In this document: piece after piece, positions 21,441-30,724 of the stretch | How positions within the stretch are numbered: the stretch's first letter is position 1 | Layout of the letters: the number at the start of each line of letters is the position of its first letter | Assembly (NCBI GenBank): GCA_029057985.1 | Contig: JAIDYR010000023.1 | Coordinates: 1 to 41,459, forward strand | Reading direction: 5' to 3' | Source: Muribaculaceae bacterium | GTDB lineage: Bacteria; Bacteroidota; Bacteroidia; Bacteroidales; Muribaculaceae | DNA: 41,459 bases | Program-made: the position numbers and the translations under genes | The notes under the pieces: model-generated | What the model was told of the DNA's origin: nothing | Seen by the model: the letters and a program-made list of their open reading frames with translations, nothing else | Database searches by the model: none

Positions 21441-24080
21441 TTAAGTTTTTCTCGCAAAACTTAATTTATACTTCTTTTCCTCTTCCGGAGTAATCTTCAG
21501 GTATTGGCGCAGTCCGTCGTACATGACGAGATGCTTATCCTTGAATTTCTCGCGGAAACTACCGATATTTTTTTCCCATCCCTTATAGCTGAGTTTGGGC
21601 CATCTTTTGCAATTAAGTTCCATCTCGGGCCGAATCTTCGCTACAAGGGCATCAAATACCTTCTCCGCGTTTGCCTGCGAGAAAGTATTATTCATGTGAT
21701 AGCCCAGTCGCTCAAGGAAGAGTTGCCTGAACTCCGGATTCTCAAGCAGCCGATTGATCAGAAGATTATGACGGGTCACATTAGACTCAGCCGCTCCCCC
21801 CGTCATAGAAAGATAATATGCCGGAGTCGGAGTGTAGCCTACCCATGTTGCATCAAGATCGTAATATACGAAGCGCCACTTGCCGTCGCTCTTCGGATCT
21901 CCCGACCTCACATACCTCACATTTCCGACGTCACTGTTGCCGGCATACATCTCTCCTAATTTAAAGTCTATGAGGCCCTGAAGGTCAACCCGATCCTTTA
22001 CCCACTGATAATGGGTCTTATCCTTCATATTATTCGACTGCACATAATTCATGAGCTTCGAAAATTCCGTCTTAGATCCTTCCTCAAGATATCCGACCGA
22101 CATCAGAATATCGATATCATCATTGCTGACCCCCAGCTTGCGGGCCACGAATTCCTTGTCGATCTTCTCGCGCAGATAGTAAAGACCAAAATAAGATCCG
22201 TTGATATATAGGGCGACCGGACGATATTTCTGTGTCAGCAGGGTCGGACTCCCCTGCTGCATCAGACTTGTAAAGAACTCGTCGCGAATCATGCAGCGCA
22301 TCCAATCCTGAGAACCCGAACGCAACACGAGATCCTCCAGCCTCATCCGCTCGCTATCGCCGAAGAAATCATAATCAACCTCCGGATCCCCGTATCTGCC
22401 CCTGAACTTAAGGCGGAAAGATTTCTTATCCTCATTACGCGAGAATCCGCCGAATATCTTCAATCCGCAATCTACAGAGAAACCCTCCGCATCCTTTGCA
22501 TTGTCAAACATCTCGACATGCGCTCCCTTGGTCCAGCTTTTCCAGAAATTAGCCCCCGGATGAGGCCATTCCTCGCCATAGCCGGGGCCATTGGCATAGA
22601 TGCCGGTATTGAAATCATAGAGATCTGCGTTATTGACAGTGATGTTGACTACCGGCAGGTCATGCTTTGCGCCTAAGATATAAGTCATTGTATTGACTTT
22701 ACCACGCAGATTCAGGCTATCACCTTCGGTGAAAGTCCGGATAGTCGTCGTATTCGTCAGCACGATCGAATCCTTCAACAAAGGAGAGGCAGCCGTAGGG
22801 AGGCTGCCATTGAGGGTATAATGAATTTTTTGCTTTGGATCTTTGAGTTTCAATGTTAGTTTGTCAGCTTTCTCATATACTCCCGGAGCATGATCAAACC
22901 GCGCGTCAGCGGCTATAAATCGCCGCCCTTCGGTTCCGTTTTCGGCGTTGCGGGTTGGATTCGAAAAATAGAAGAAACCCTTTTTGCCGTTCATTCTCCC
23001 CATCGATACTCCCCGAGGAGTCGTCTTGACGCAGACGCCATCCATGAATTTCCCATCCTTGCCGAGTACTATAGTCTCGCTGCTCCCCAACTTGAAAGGC
23101 GCCCGCAGTCCGCCGTTGGCGCGTTTCTGACCTGCAAGGGTTATGGTGACTATCTCACCGGGCTTCAAGATCATATCGGGAAGTTTCCAACCCGGATTCT
23201 TCTTATTGATTTTCTTACCGAGAGAATAATCCCCGAGATTGACATCCCCGTTGCTGACATTCTTGAGCTCCACCCAATTCTCGTAAGAATGTTCGGCGCG
23301 TCCCATGACCTCCCATATCAGGAGCGGACTCTTGCGCTGGTCGGCCATCTTCTGCATAGCGGCCTCATATCCTTCGCGGGTATTTTCAAAGCCGGGACTC
23401 TGAAGATAGGTCATCTGATAGGTGCTGTCGGATTGCAGTGCCAGAGATCTGTCGGCCTCCATACGGCCATACTTGAGTTCACGAAGTGTTGTTCCGCGCG
23501 GCGACAGGAATCTTACGATTCCTCCCTCCTTAGGGAGTTTCACCTCAGCCCTCAGCGACTTCTCTTCCGGAGGTGTCGGATTCTTCTTCTCCTTCTTATC
23601 CTTATTTTCTTTGGATCCGTCATCAGCCGCTTCTTTTTCGGCTTTACTCTTCTTCCCTACGAATACGAGTAATGTCTCTCCGGCAGGAATCTTCACGTCA
23701 GGGAAAGACCAGGTCATGATCGGATCTTTCTCCTCTTTCTCGGCCTCGACAACCTCCGCTTCCGCATCATCTTGTCCGCCGGAATTTGCAGCATCTTTCT
23801 TAGCTGACTTCTTGGCAGCGGTTATACTGTCTTCCGGCAATCGCTCTACCTGCAGTTGGAAATCCTTGAGATTGATTGTGTCGCCCGACATATTCTTAAG
23901 TTCAATCCAGTCATCGGCCTTACCCTTATGAGTCAGGATTCCCGTACGGTTGGAAGCCATCAATTCATTGATGACGATATGCCTGGCCTGCTCGACGCGT
24001 TCATCCTCCGAACACGCCGACAATATTAAAAGGCTTGAGAGTATCGCTCCTGCTAATGTAAGAATCTGCCTAAGTTTCAT
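21441..24080 (-). CDS. CotH kinase-family lipoprotein with lamin-tail and chitobiase-like domains
   Basis: 879 residues. Signal and lipobox LSAC (Cys about 23). A first lamin-tail domain (about 30-75, IVINELMASNRTGI) is interrupted by a long charged low-complexity insert (KKSAKKDAANSG, and Lys/Glu-rich). A second lamin-tail domain (about 250-350, ENWVELKNVSNGDVNLGDYS) follows. Next come a chitobiase-like sheet (about 405-465, KIHYTLNGSLPT) and the CotH domain (about 475-830) with FRLKFRGRYGD, YFGLYYLREKIDKEF and WRFVYYDLDATWVG. CotH proteins are atypical protein kinases of spore or surface proteins; bacterial lipoprotein forms are found with VTC/DUF4956 genes, as here. A 28-bp palindrome lies 17 bp upstream of the ATG. 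Confidence 0.9.
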   Translation of the reverse strand: MKLRQILTLAGAILSSLLILSACSEDERVEQARHIVINELMASNRTGILTHKGKADDWIELKNMSGDTINLKDFQLQVERLPEDSITAAKKSAKKDAANSGGQDDAEAEVVEAEKEEKDPIMTWSFPDVKIPAGETLLVFVGKKSKAEKEAADDGSKENKDKKEKKNPTPPEEKSLRAEVKLPKEGGIVRFLSPRGTTLRELKYGRMEADRSLALQSDSTYQMTYLQSPGFENTREGYEAAMQKMADQRKSPLLIWEVMGRAEHSYENWVELKNVSNGDVNLGDYSLGKKINKKNPGWKLPDMILKPGEIVTITLAGQKRANGGLRAPFKLGSSETIVLGKDGKFMDGVCVKTTPRGVSMGRMNGKKGFFYFSNPTRNAENGTEGRRFIAADARFDHAPGVYEKADKLTLKLKDPKQKIHYTLNGSLPTAASPLLKDSIVLTNTTTIRTFTEGDSLNLRGKVNTMTYILGAKHDLPVVNITVNNADLYDFNTGIYANGPGYGEEWPHPGANFWKSWTKGAHVEMFDNAKDAEGFSVDCGLKIFGGFSRNEDKKSFRLKFRGRYGDPEVDYDFFGDSERMRLEDLVLRSGSQDWMRCMIRDEFFTSLMQQGSPTLLTQKYRPVALYINGSYFGLYYLREKIDKEFVARKLGVSNDDIDILMSVGYLEEGSKTEFSKLMNYVQSNNMKDKTHYQWVKDRVDLQGLIDFKLGEMYAGNSDVGNVRYVRSGDPKSDGKWRFVYYDLDATWVGYTPTPAYYLSMTGGAAESNVTRHNLLINRLLENPEFRQLFLERLGYHMNNTFSQANAEKVFDALVAKIRPEMELNCKRWPKLSYKGWEKNIGSFREKFKDKHLVMYDGLRQYLKITPEEEKKYKLSFARKT

Positions 24081-24096
24081 GAGTAAGAAGGTAGAA

Positions 24097-24124
24097 ATTT
24101 CAGTTTCGCATGCGAAACTGAAAT
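24097..24124. promoter_or_regulatory. 28-bp perfect palindrome before the CotH gene
   Basis: Arm ATTTCAGTTTCGCA (24097-24110) and its exact complement (24111-24124), no loop bases. It lies between the stop of the secreted-protein gene (24179) and the CotH start (24080). As RNA it would make a 12-13 bp hairpin with T-rich 3' side, either a terminator of the upstream gene or a stem near the CotH ribosome site; as DNA it could be an operator. A smaller hairpin, CCGCG-TAG-CGCGG, lies at 24137-24149. Confidence 0.7.
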
Positions 24125-24178
24125 GGTTAATTGACTCCGCGTAGCGCGGGCTATTGAAATAACGTAATAACCGCTAAG

Positions 24179-26692
24179 TTATTTCAGTCTCACCTTAGAT
24201 CCATTGATTATATATATTCCGGCCGGCAACAGGCGGATGGATTCCGGAGCTGCATCGCGCAGAAGGACCATACCCTGCAGGTTAATGACAGTAACTCGGT
24301 CAGAGATATCCGTAGATACTCCGGATATGCCTACCGTCCCGTTGCCGGTGACCTCATAGATATGGGTCATCGGCCGGGTAAAGTCCGATTGCTGCTCTCT
24401 CCCTTTGCTGAAGAACCCATAGGGATACTCCACTGTATATACGCCCGGCTCTTTTACAGCCTTATCCAACGGAATATGAAGCGCGATTGACTTGGCATCG
24501 GATAAAGAGGGATTATCGAAGTCTGCGCGTACATGTCCGCCGTCAGCCTCCATTCCGTCGGTCAGCAGGGTTGCCACTATCCTTCCGGTTTCATCCTTTA
24601 CCACAGCCTCACCCATCCAGGCCGGCATGATCTCATCCCCATCGGCGAATTTATAAGTAAACTCCGACAGAGATTCTACTCTCGATCCTGATTCAGGCTC
24701 TACGGAGAACTCCGGTTTTGACTCAAATGATCCATAGATCACTACTATCTGCGACTGCCCTTCCGATCCGTAATTAAAGATTGCATGATATATCGTCTCG
24801 GTTTCCGGCACATTATAAATCTCGGGGCGTACTCGTCGGCCGGTAGCTGCATCCGTAAATCCGAAATGAATCTCCACATTGGAGTCATTGAATGCCTCGG
24901 AAGGGAGCGTGAAGGTCCAGCGTGTCTTATCGGCATTGGAGACTGCGGTGAGTCCCAAGGTACCCTCCTGACCCTGTGGGATGCCCGAGTTTTGGCTCTC
25001 GAAGTTGACCGGGCGATCAAAGGTCAGCTCTATATTCTGCCCTGCTGTCAGTGCGCTTCCCGGCTCGGGGACTACTGTCATCTCGCAATCCGCATATTCG
25101 TAGGGTTCCGAACCTCCGCGGAACACAGCTGAATAGGCATAACCCCAGTCGCGTCGCATCGCTGCGTTATAGTAGTTCAGATAGGCATGGACCTGCACTA
25201 CATAAAGGCGGTCGGAAGTCAGTTTGCGCACCACTCCTCCGGGCGCAAGAATCTCGGCCACGAAGCCCCCGCTTTTATCAATATATGAAGTATGGACAGC
25301 GGGCGCCCGATCATATTCAAGATCGGATTTGCAATCTGTCACGTCGATTATCTTATACCAGTAGACATCGCTTGCATAGTCAAGATTGGTCTCCATCCTG
25401 AGCATTGCGCCGATGCGCAATGCCGGAATGCCATTGTCGGGGTCCAGCATGTCATAATCGTCGATGAAGCATTTGGTAAAAGTCAGTTTGACATCATCGG
25501 GCACATCTGGAATACTCTGACCGGGAATTGGAGTGAAATCATAATAGAATGTGACGCCTCGGCAATTGGAGAATGTACCCCTCGGAATAACTACCGAATA
25601 GCGCCCTTTCGGCAGAAGATCCGCGCCATCAAACTGAATCAATCCCTGCGTCTTGTCCATATCCGGAATCAACACATCGTCAGCGTCAATTATCTCCCCC
25701 GATTCATCAATCAGATATGGCATATCACCCGACCCGACTGTCATATTCTGCGCATAGAAGATAGCGATACTCTCCATCGACTCTCCGTCACTACCGTTGA
25801 TCTTGCCGTATGCTGCCGGATACGTGCTGTTCATGTTGATCGATCCCTCATAGTAGATTGGGAAGTCGAGAAGTATCTCATCTTCGTTCTTTTCAGAGCC
25901 GTCGGCGGAAGTGACTGCGCCGGCCGGGATATGCAGATATACTGTGCCGTAAGCACTGTAGGCGCGTGTCGGGGTGAAGAAAATCCGGCCGTTGCCGGCA
26001 TCTACATTGACTTTGCCGACGGTGAATTCCTCACCCTCCGCGTTCTTGGATTTAAGCAGAAGGTAATCCGGTCCGGCCCATCCACACGGCTCATCGTTGG
26101 AATCGAGCCATTGCGCTGAGATAAACGTCAGCTCGGGAGTAATCTCGCCGGGGGCGGGAGTCATGGATTCCAGACGGAAGAAACCGGTAGAGGGTTCCTC
26201 CGGTCCGGGATCGACGCCCACTCCGTCACCGATCTGATAACGCAAGGTCTTCTTTCCGGTAGCGTAATTAGCGCCGTCTACTATGTAGCGGTCCGGTATG
26301 ACAATCTCATAGATGCCGTCGGCGGTCTGAGGAGTATCGAGAGAAAACTCGAGATTGAGGGTCGTGGGGCCATAGCTCGTGAAGCACTTGTCGACGCTGA
26401 GCGTAGATACAGTCTTGCCATTGCGGGTGACCACCAATTTCTTATATGGATTCTCGGGGTTCCAGAGATCAGGAGCATAATCATCGCGTATTGCCGGGCT
26501 CCAACCTCCGTCGGGATAATCGTAAAGAATGGTGATGGTCGACAATTCGTCGACCAGAGAACAGTTCTCCGGAGTCACGCTCCGGATGGCGTAGTCCGCC
26601 AGATTATTATCATCGGGAGCAGGTGAAGGCAACGCCGACAGCGATGCGGCCGAGACAATGACTGCTAATGCAGCTATCGTAGATTTTATCAT
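24179..26692 (-). CDS. Large secreted protein with Ig-like repeats and Por/T9SS-like C-terminal tail
   Basis: 837 residues. A Sec signal (MIKSTIAALAVIVSAASLSA) is followed by repeated beta-rich segments of roughly 110-150 residues. Several begin with a line such as SVTPENCSLVDELSTITI or SMTPAPGEITPELTFISAQW and end with a GIYEIVIPDRYI or GRYSVVIPRGTF phrase, an Ig-like/BACON-like pattern. The end DISDRVTVINLQGMVLL and LPAGIYIINGSKVRLK fits the type A sorting domain of Bacteroidetes secretion. No catalytic motif is seen, so it is probably a surface adhesin or scaffold. It has its own strong promoter and is followed by the CotH gene on the same strand. Confidence 0.8.
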   Translation of the reverse strand: MIKSTIAALAVIVSAASLSALPSPAPDDNNLADYAIRSVTPENCSLVDELSTITILYDYPDGGWSPAIRDDYAPDLWNPENPYKKLVVTRNGKTVSTLSVDKCFTSYGPTTLNLEFSLDTPQTADGIYEIVIPDRYIVDGANYATGKKTLRYQIGDGVGVDPGPEEPSTGFFRLESMTPAPGEITPELTFISAQWLDSNDEPCGWAGPDYLLLKSKNAEGEEFTVGKVNVDAGNGRIFFTPTRAYSAYGTVYLHIPAGAVTSADGSEKNEDEILLDFPIYYEGSINMNSTYPAAYGKINGSDGESMESIAIFYAQNMTVGSGDMPYLIDESGEIIDADDVLIPDMDKTQGLIQFDGADLLPKGRYSVVIPRGTFSNCRGVTFYYDFTPIPGQSIPDVPDDVKLTFTKCFIDDYDMLDPDNGIPALRIGAMLRMETNLDYASDVYWYKIIDVTDCKSDLEYDRAPAVHTSYIDKSGGFVAEILAPGGVVRKLTSDRLYVVQVHAYLNYYNAAMRRDWGYAYSAVFRGGSEPYEYADCEMTVVPEPGSALTAGQNIELTFDRPVNFESQNSGIPQGQEGTLGLTAVSNADKTRWTFTLPSEAFNDSNVEIHFGFTDAATGRRVRPEIYNVPETETIYHAIFNYGSEGQSQIVVIYGSFESKPEFSVEPESGSRVESLSEFTYKFADGDEIMPAWMGEAVVKDETGRIVATLLTDGMEADGGHVRADFDNPSLSDAKSIALHIPLDKAVKEPGVYTVEYPYGFFSKGREQQSDFTRPMTHIYEVTGNGTVGISGVSTDISDRVTVINLQGMVLLRDAAPESIRLLPAGIYIINGSKVRLK

Positions 26693-26724
26693 GATTGTTA
26701 GGTGTTAGGTTTCAGTGATATCCG

Positions 26725-26756
26725 CAAAGATAAACAATAATTTCCAAATACCAAAA
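26725..26756 (-). promoter_or_regulatory. Promoter of the secreted Ig-like protein
   Basis: Reverse strand TTTTG (26756-26752), 19 bases, TATCTTTG (26732-26725): a full consensus match. The expected start near 26719 leaves a leader of about 27 nt. Confidence 0.75.
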
Positions 26757-26762
26757 TTTAAA

Positions 26763-27072
26763 GACAGAAGCACATAAGATATAAATACATATTCTTATCT
26801 CAAATAATGACATAAGCACATAAGAACATAATTTCTTCCCTTTTGCCTGAATTTTAGACATAAGCACATAAGAACATAATTTCTTCCCTTTTGCCTGAAT
26901 TTTAGACATAAGCACATAAGAACATAAATCCTGCTTTTGTCCTTTTGTGCTTATGTCTAATATATTCTCAGAAGAAAAGTAAGGAATTATGCTTTTGGCC
27001 TTTTGTGCTTATGTCTAATATATTCTCAGAAGAAAAGCAAGAATTATGCTTTTGTCCTTTTGTGCTTATGTC
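26763..27072. repeat. Palindromic repeat family A, right cluster (3 forward + 3 inverted units)
   Basis: Forward units begin GACATAAGCACATAAG at 26809, 26857 and 26905 (48-bp spacing, the first two almost identical throughout). Inverted units end in GTGCTTATGTC at 26957, 27015 and 27072 (57-58 bp spacing). The middle pair (26905-26957) is a hairpin with a 12-bp perfect stem extended by more. A decayed forward unit lies at 26763. The array fills the gap between metH and the secreted-protein gene, and the last unit overlaps the metH stop codon. It is the same family as 425-501 and 834-940. Confidence 0.85.
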
Positions 27073-30000
27073 TAAAAATATCGGGCTTCCGGAGATGCAA
27101 TAATCAACCCAGTCGTAGTCGATGACGGAGCCAAGGCTCCATTCTCCGTCAGCCGGATACCAATCGCTCCATAATCAAGCAATCTGTCTAACTCAAACAC
27201 GACCTTATGATCCGGAAGTGCAGCATACCCGACCGCAGGGCGTATGCCTGCGGTCGTTGTCAATCCCCACAATTCTTTATGGACTATATTGTGGACCTCC
27301 TCCGTAGCAGCCTCTACAAGTCGGTCAGCGAGACTATGAAGCAGGATATTACCATATTCCCCACTGAATTCTTCAGGCATCTCTCCGGAGGCTATCAACC
27401 GCTCCCCTTTATCGATCAACTCCTTGGCAGTTACGGCGAATAGTCCTATCCAATCCTTGCTCTCCGCTATAAAATCCGCTAATGCAAGATGAGGCAAGCC
27501 CACTTTGCGTGGAGTAGGCAGGACTATGCAGTTGGCTCCTTCTCCTATACATATAGCATCTCCCTGCCGGTGCGCGGTTACGACGCCGGCGCGGGCCGTC
27601 AGCATAGCATCCCCCTTGTCTGCAAGGATTTCGATCAATCGGAGTGCATCACCTATCAGGCGTCGCGCCTCGGCAAGGTCGCGGCGATCTTCTTCCGCAA
27701 TCTCCTCTGCTGACTTATCGAGTTCTGCCGCGAGAATCGGCTTCAGACGCCAGGTATGGAGGAAGGGCTTCCAATTGATATGCTTCACAGCATCGTCAAT
27801 CGGAATCCTTATCGTCCTGATTCCGATCTCCGCAGGCGCAGGCATAGGAGCGACAACTTTCTTTTGCGTTGAGCAGCATGGGCATCCTTCGCTATGTCTT
27901 ACGCCTGCCGCCTGCTCCCCATGCGCATGGGATACTGCGGCCTCGGCTACTCCTTTTTTCATCTCATACTCTCTGCGCAGATGCTCCTGATCTTTGCGGA
28001 TCGATGCCGATTCTTCGGCTGCCTGCTGCGGATCGGCAAGACGATTCGCTATTACCGGCAGGACTGCCGCATCGCGGGTATGAAGGGTCACTCCGCTGAA
28101 TAGGGGGGCTATCTTGACGGCAGTATGCAGGTCGCTCGTCGTCGCGCCTCCGACGCAAAGCGTCACGTCTGTCAGACCTTCCCGTTCCAGCATCTCCGCT
28201 ATCTTCTGCATCTCCTTTAGCGACGGAGTGATCAATCCGCTTAGGCCTAAGTATTTAGCACCACTTTCACGCAAAGCCGCCAGAATCCTCTCCTCTTCGA
28301 CCATCACGCCGAGATCGATTACCTCAAAACCTCCGCACTTAAGAATGACCCCGACTATATTCTTGCCTATATCGTGGACGTCACCCTTGACAGTGGCTAT
28401 CACGAACGGTTTTATATTGGCAGTCCCCGGCTTTTCGGATTCGGACAGCTGCGCCGACTCAGCCTCTATATGCGGAGTCAGATAGTCGATTGCACGCTTC
28501 ATCACTCCGGCAGCTCTGACAACCTGAGGAAGAAACATCCTTCCTGCACCGAACTCGTCGCCTACGGTCTTCATCGCTTTCATCAATCTGTTATTGACTA
28601 CCCCCAAGGCAGATCCCTCCTCTTCAAGAGCTTTGTCAAGAAGGGGTTCGAGACCTTCGGAATTGCCCTGTTCAATCTTGGATTCAATGGAATCTGATGA
28701 TTTGGCCGGAATTTGAATGGCAGGAGTCTTCGCAGGGTCGCCTTGAGCTGCCTTGCGCGCCGCCTTACGGGCGTCATCCTCTGCCTTCATGACGGAGGCT
28801 ATCTCCATCAGCCTGTCGGTCGCATCCTCGCGGCGCATGAAGATGACATCCTCTATGGCCTCGCGAAGATCTGCGGGAATTTTGCTATGGGAGTAATCAA
28901 TTTCTATCTTGGGATCGACGATCGCCATATCCATTCCGCGGGCTATGGCATGCTCGAGGAAGATGGAATGCATCGCCTCGCGCAATCGGTTGTTGCCGCG
29001 GAATGCGAAGGAGAGGTTGCTGACTCCGCCGCTCACTTTCGCACCCGGCAGATTCTTCTTAATCCATTCTACTGCCTCCAGGAAATCGAGAGCGTAGCGG
29101 TCATGCTCTGCAATTCCGGTCGCTATAGTCAGTATGTTGGGATCGAATATTATCTCTTCTCCGCGGTATCCGGCCTTTTCGGTAAGCAGCTGATAGGCCC
29201 GGCTGCAGATTTCTATCCGTCGCTCGAAGGTAGTGGCCTGTCCCTCCTCGTCGAATGCCATCACGACCACCGCCGCTCCCAGGCGACGGATCTCACGCGC
29301 GTGATCGAGAAATTTACCCTCCCCCTCTTTCAAAGATATCGAATTGACGATAGGCCTGCCCTGTATATGCTTCAACGCACGCCGGATCACCTCCATATCC
29401 GATGAATCTATCATCAGCGGCACTCGCGAAGTGCGCCCGTCCTGGCCCAGAAGCTTTACGAACCGCTCCATCTCTACGGGAGCGTCAAGCATGGCGTCAT
29501 CCATATTGATATCCAATACAGCGGCTCCCTTTTCAATCTGAGCAGCCGCGATATCGAGTGCTTCCGACAGGTTCCCTTCATTGATCAGACGCAGGAATTT
29601 CCTGCTCCCCGCTACATTACACCTCTCCCCTACCTTAAGAAATCCGGTATGCATTCCGGAAGTTCCGACCGTCTCCAGACCGGAATACAACCCAATCCTC
29701 TCTATTCCCGAGTCCTTTTCCTTATTCAAATCCTTTTGTCCGGTCGCCTCTTTAATCCCGGAGTCTTTTATGCCGGAGTCCGAATCATGAATCGAAAATC
29801 CCCGTTTCTCAGCATCGAGTGCCAAAAGGCGGATATGCTCGGGAGTTGTGCCGCAGCATCCTCCTGCTATATCTATCAGACCCCGCTGCATATAATCGCC
29901 CATGATTTCGGCCATCATCCCGGGAGTCTGCGTATAATTACCCAATTCATCGGGCAGTCCGGCATTAGGATGCAGGGAAATCATTATGCCTTCTTTTCGC

Positions 30001-30692
30001 GCTGCCTGCAACGTCCGCAACCATTCTCCCATCTGCTCCGCACCAAAGCCGCAATTCATGCCGACGCTGAACGGTCGGGCATGACTGACGGCCGCCAGAA
30101 AAGCTTCCAGAGTCTGGCCGGAGAGTGTGCGCCCCTGCTCGGTCAGAGTGACTGAGATCATCAAAGGCAATCGTCGGCCTGTCATATCAAAAGCATCCTC
30201 AATCCCGGCTATGGCAGCTTTGGCGTTGAGAGTGTCGAAGATCGTCTCAAGAAGCAATACATCCACTCCTCCGGAAATAAGAGCCTCCGCCTGCTCGGCG
30301 TATGCACGACGCATCACGTCGAAATCCACTCCTCTTGCGCCGGCTACTTCCGGGAGAGAGAGAGCTACATTCGACGGCCCCATACTCCCGGCCACCATCC
30401 TCCCCTCATACTCCCTTGCCGCATCGCGGGCTATGCGGGCAGCCGCCAGATTGATCTCTCTGACGGAATCCCGGAGACCATACTCTTCCAGTGAAATAGC
30501 ATTGGCATTGAAGGAGTTCGTCTCTATTATATCCGCTCCGGCCGCAAGATATTCGCGGTGGATCTCCGAAATTATATCCGGGCGCGTCAGCACCAGCACA
30601 TCATTGCAGCCTTCCCGGCCCTTACCAAAATCCTCCTCCGTCAATCCATAGCGCTGGATCATCGTCCCCATCGCTCCATCAAGAATCTTCAT
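27072..30692 (-). CDS. metH: Cobalamin-dependent methionine synthase MetH
   Basis: 1206 residues from ATG 30692 (MKILDGAMGTMIQRYGL); an in-frame start at 30821 lies inside metF and is rejected. All four modules are present. The homocysteine domain has zinc cysteines in MNCGFG (about 213) and GGCCGTTP (about 278). The folate domain runs about 350-610 (VGERCNVAGSRKF). The B12 cap and Rossmann domain carries KGDVHDIGKN (about 770). The reactivation domain ends in RPAVGYAALPDH (about 1160). It transfers methyl from methyl-tetrahydrofolate to homocysteine. Unusual linkers are a Ser/Asp/Lys-rich one near 305-345 with a repeated DSGIK, and a His/Cys-rich one near 925-940 (EGCPCCST). The stop TAG coincides with repeat family A. 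Confidence 0.97.
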   Translation of the reverse strand: MKILDGAMGTMIQRYGLTEEDFGKGREGCNDVLVLTRPDIISEIHREYLAAGADIIETNSFNANAISLEEYGLRDSVREINLAAARIARDAAREYEGRMVAGSMGPSNVALSLPEVAGARGVDFDVMRRAYAEQAEALISGGVDVLLLETIFDTLNAKAAIAGIEDAFDMTGRRLPLMISVTLTEQGRTLSGQTLEAFLAAVSHARPFSVGMNCGFGAEQMGEWLRTLQAARKEGIMISLHPNAGLPDELGNYTQTPGMMAEIMGDYMQRGLIDIAGGCCGTTPEHIRLLALDAEKRGFSIHDSDSGIKDSGIKEATGQKDLNKEKDSGIERIGLYSGLETVGTSGMHTGFLKVGERCNVAGSRKFLRLINEGNLSEALDIAAAQIEKGAAVLDINMDDAMLDAPVEMERFVKLLGQDGRTSRVPLMIDSSDMEVIRRALKHIQGRPIVNSISLKEGEGKFLDHAREIRRLGAAVVVMAFDEEGQATTFERRIEICSRAYQLLTEKAGYRGEEIIFDPNILTIATGIAEHDRYALDFLEAVEWIKKNLPGAKVSGGVSNLSFAFRGNNRLREAMHSIFLEHAIARGMDMAIVDPKIEIDYSHSKIPADLREAIEDVIFMRREDATDRLMEIASVMKAEDDARKAARKAAQGDPAKTPAIQIPAKSSDSIESKIEQGNSEGLEPLLDKALEEEGSALGVVNNRLMKAMKTVGDEFGAGRMFLPQVVRAAGVMKRAIDYLTPHIEAESAQLSESEKPGTANIKPFVIATVKGDVHDIGKNIVGVILKCGGFEVIDLGVMVEEERILAALRESGAKYLGLSGLITPSLKEMQKIAEMLEREGLTDVTLCVGGATTSDLHTAVKIAPLFSGVTLHTRDAAVLPVIANRLADPQQAAEESASIRKDQEHLRREYEMKKGVAEAAVSHAHGEQAAGVRHSEGCPCCSTQKKVVAPMPAPAEIGIRTIRIPIDDAVKHINWKPFLHTWRLKPILAAELDKSAEEIAEEDRRDLAEARRLIGDALRLIEILADKGDAMLTARAGVVTAHRQGDAICIGEGANCIVLPTPRKVGLPHLALADFIAESKDWIGLFAVTAKELIDKGERLIASGEMPEEFSGEYGNILLHSLADRLVEAATEEVHNIVHKELWGLTTTAGIRPAVGYAALPDHKVVFELDRLLDYGAIGIRLTENGALAPSSTTTGLIIASPEARYF

Positions 30693-30704
30693 ACCTTTAA
30701 CTTC

Positions 30705-30722
30705 GTTAACTGCGTTAACTGC
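30705..30722. repeat. Tandem GTTAACTGC pair in the metF-metH gap
   Basis: GTTAACTGC at 30705-30713 and 30714-30722, with degenerate copies on both sides, filling the 32-bp gap between metF stop and metH start. The same 9-mer recurs upstream of metF at 31757-31782. Confidence 0.8.
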
Positions 30723-30724
30723 GT

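Noticed and set aside
26809..27072. CRISPR array from 48-bp direct repeats
   Set aside because: The repeats are contiguous copies including the supposed spacers, and the second half is inverted.
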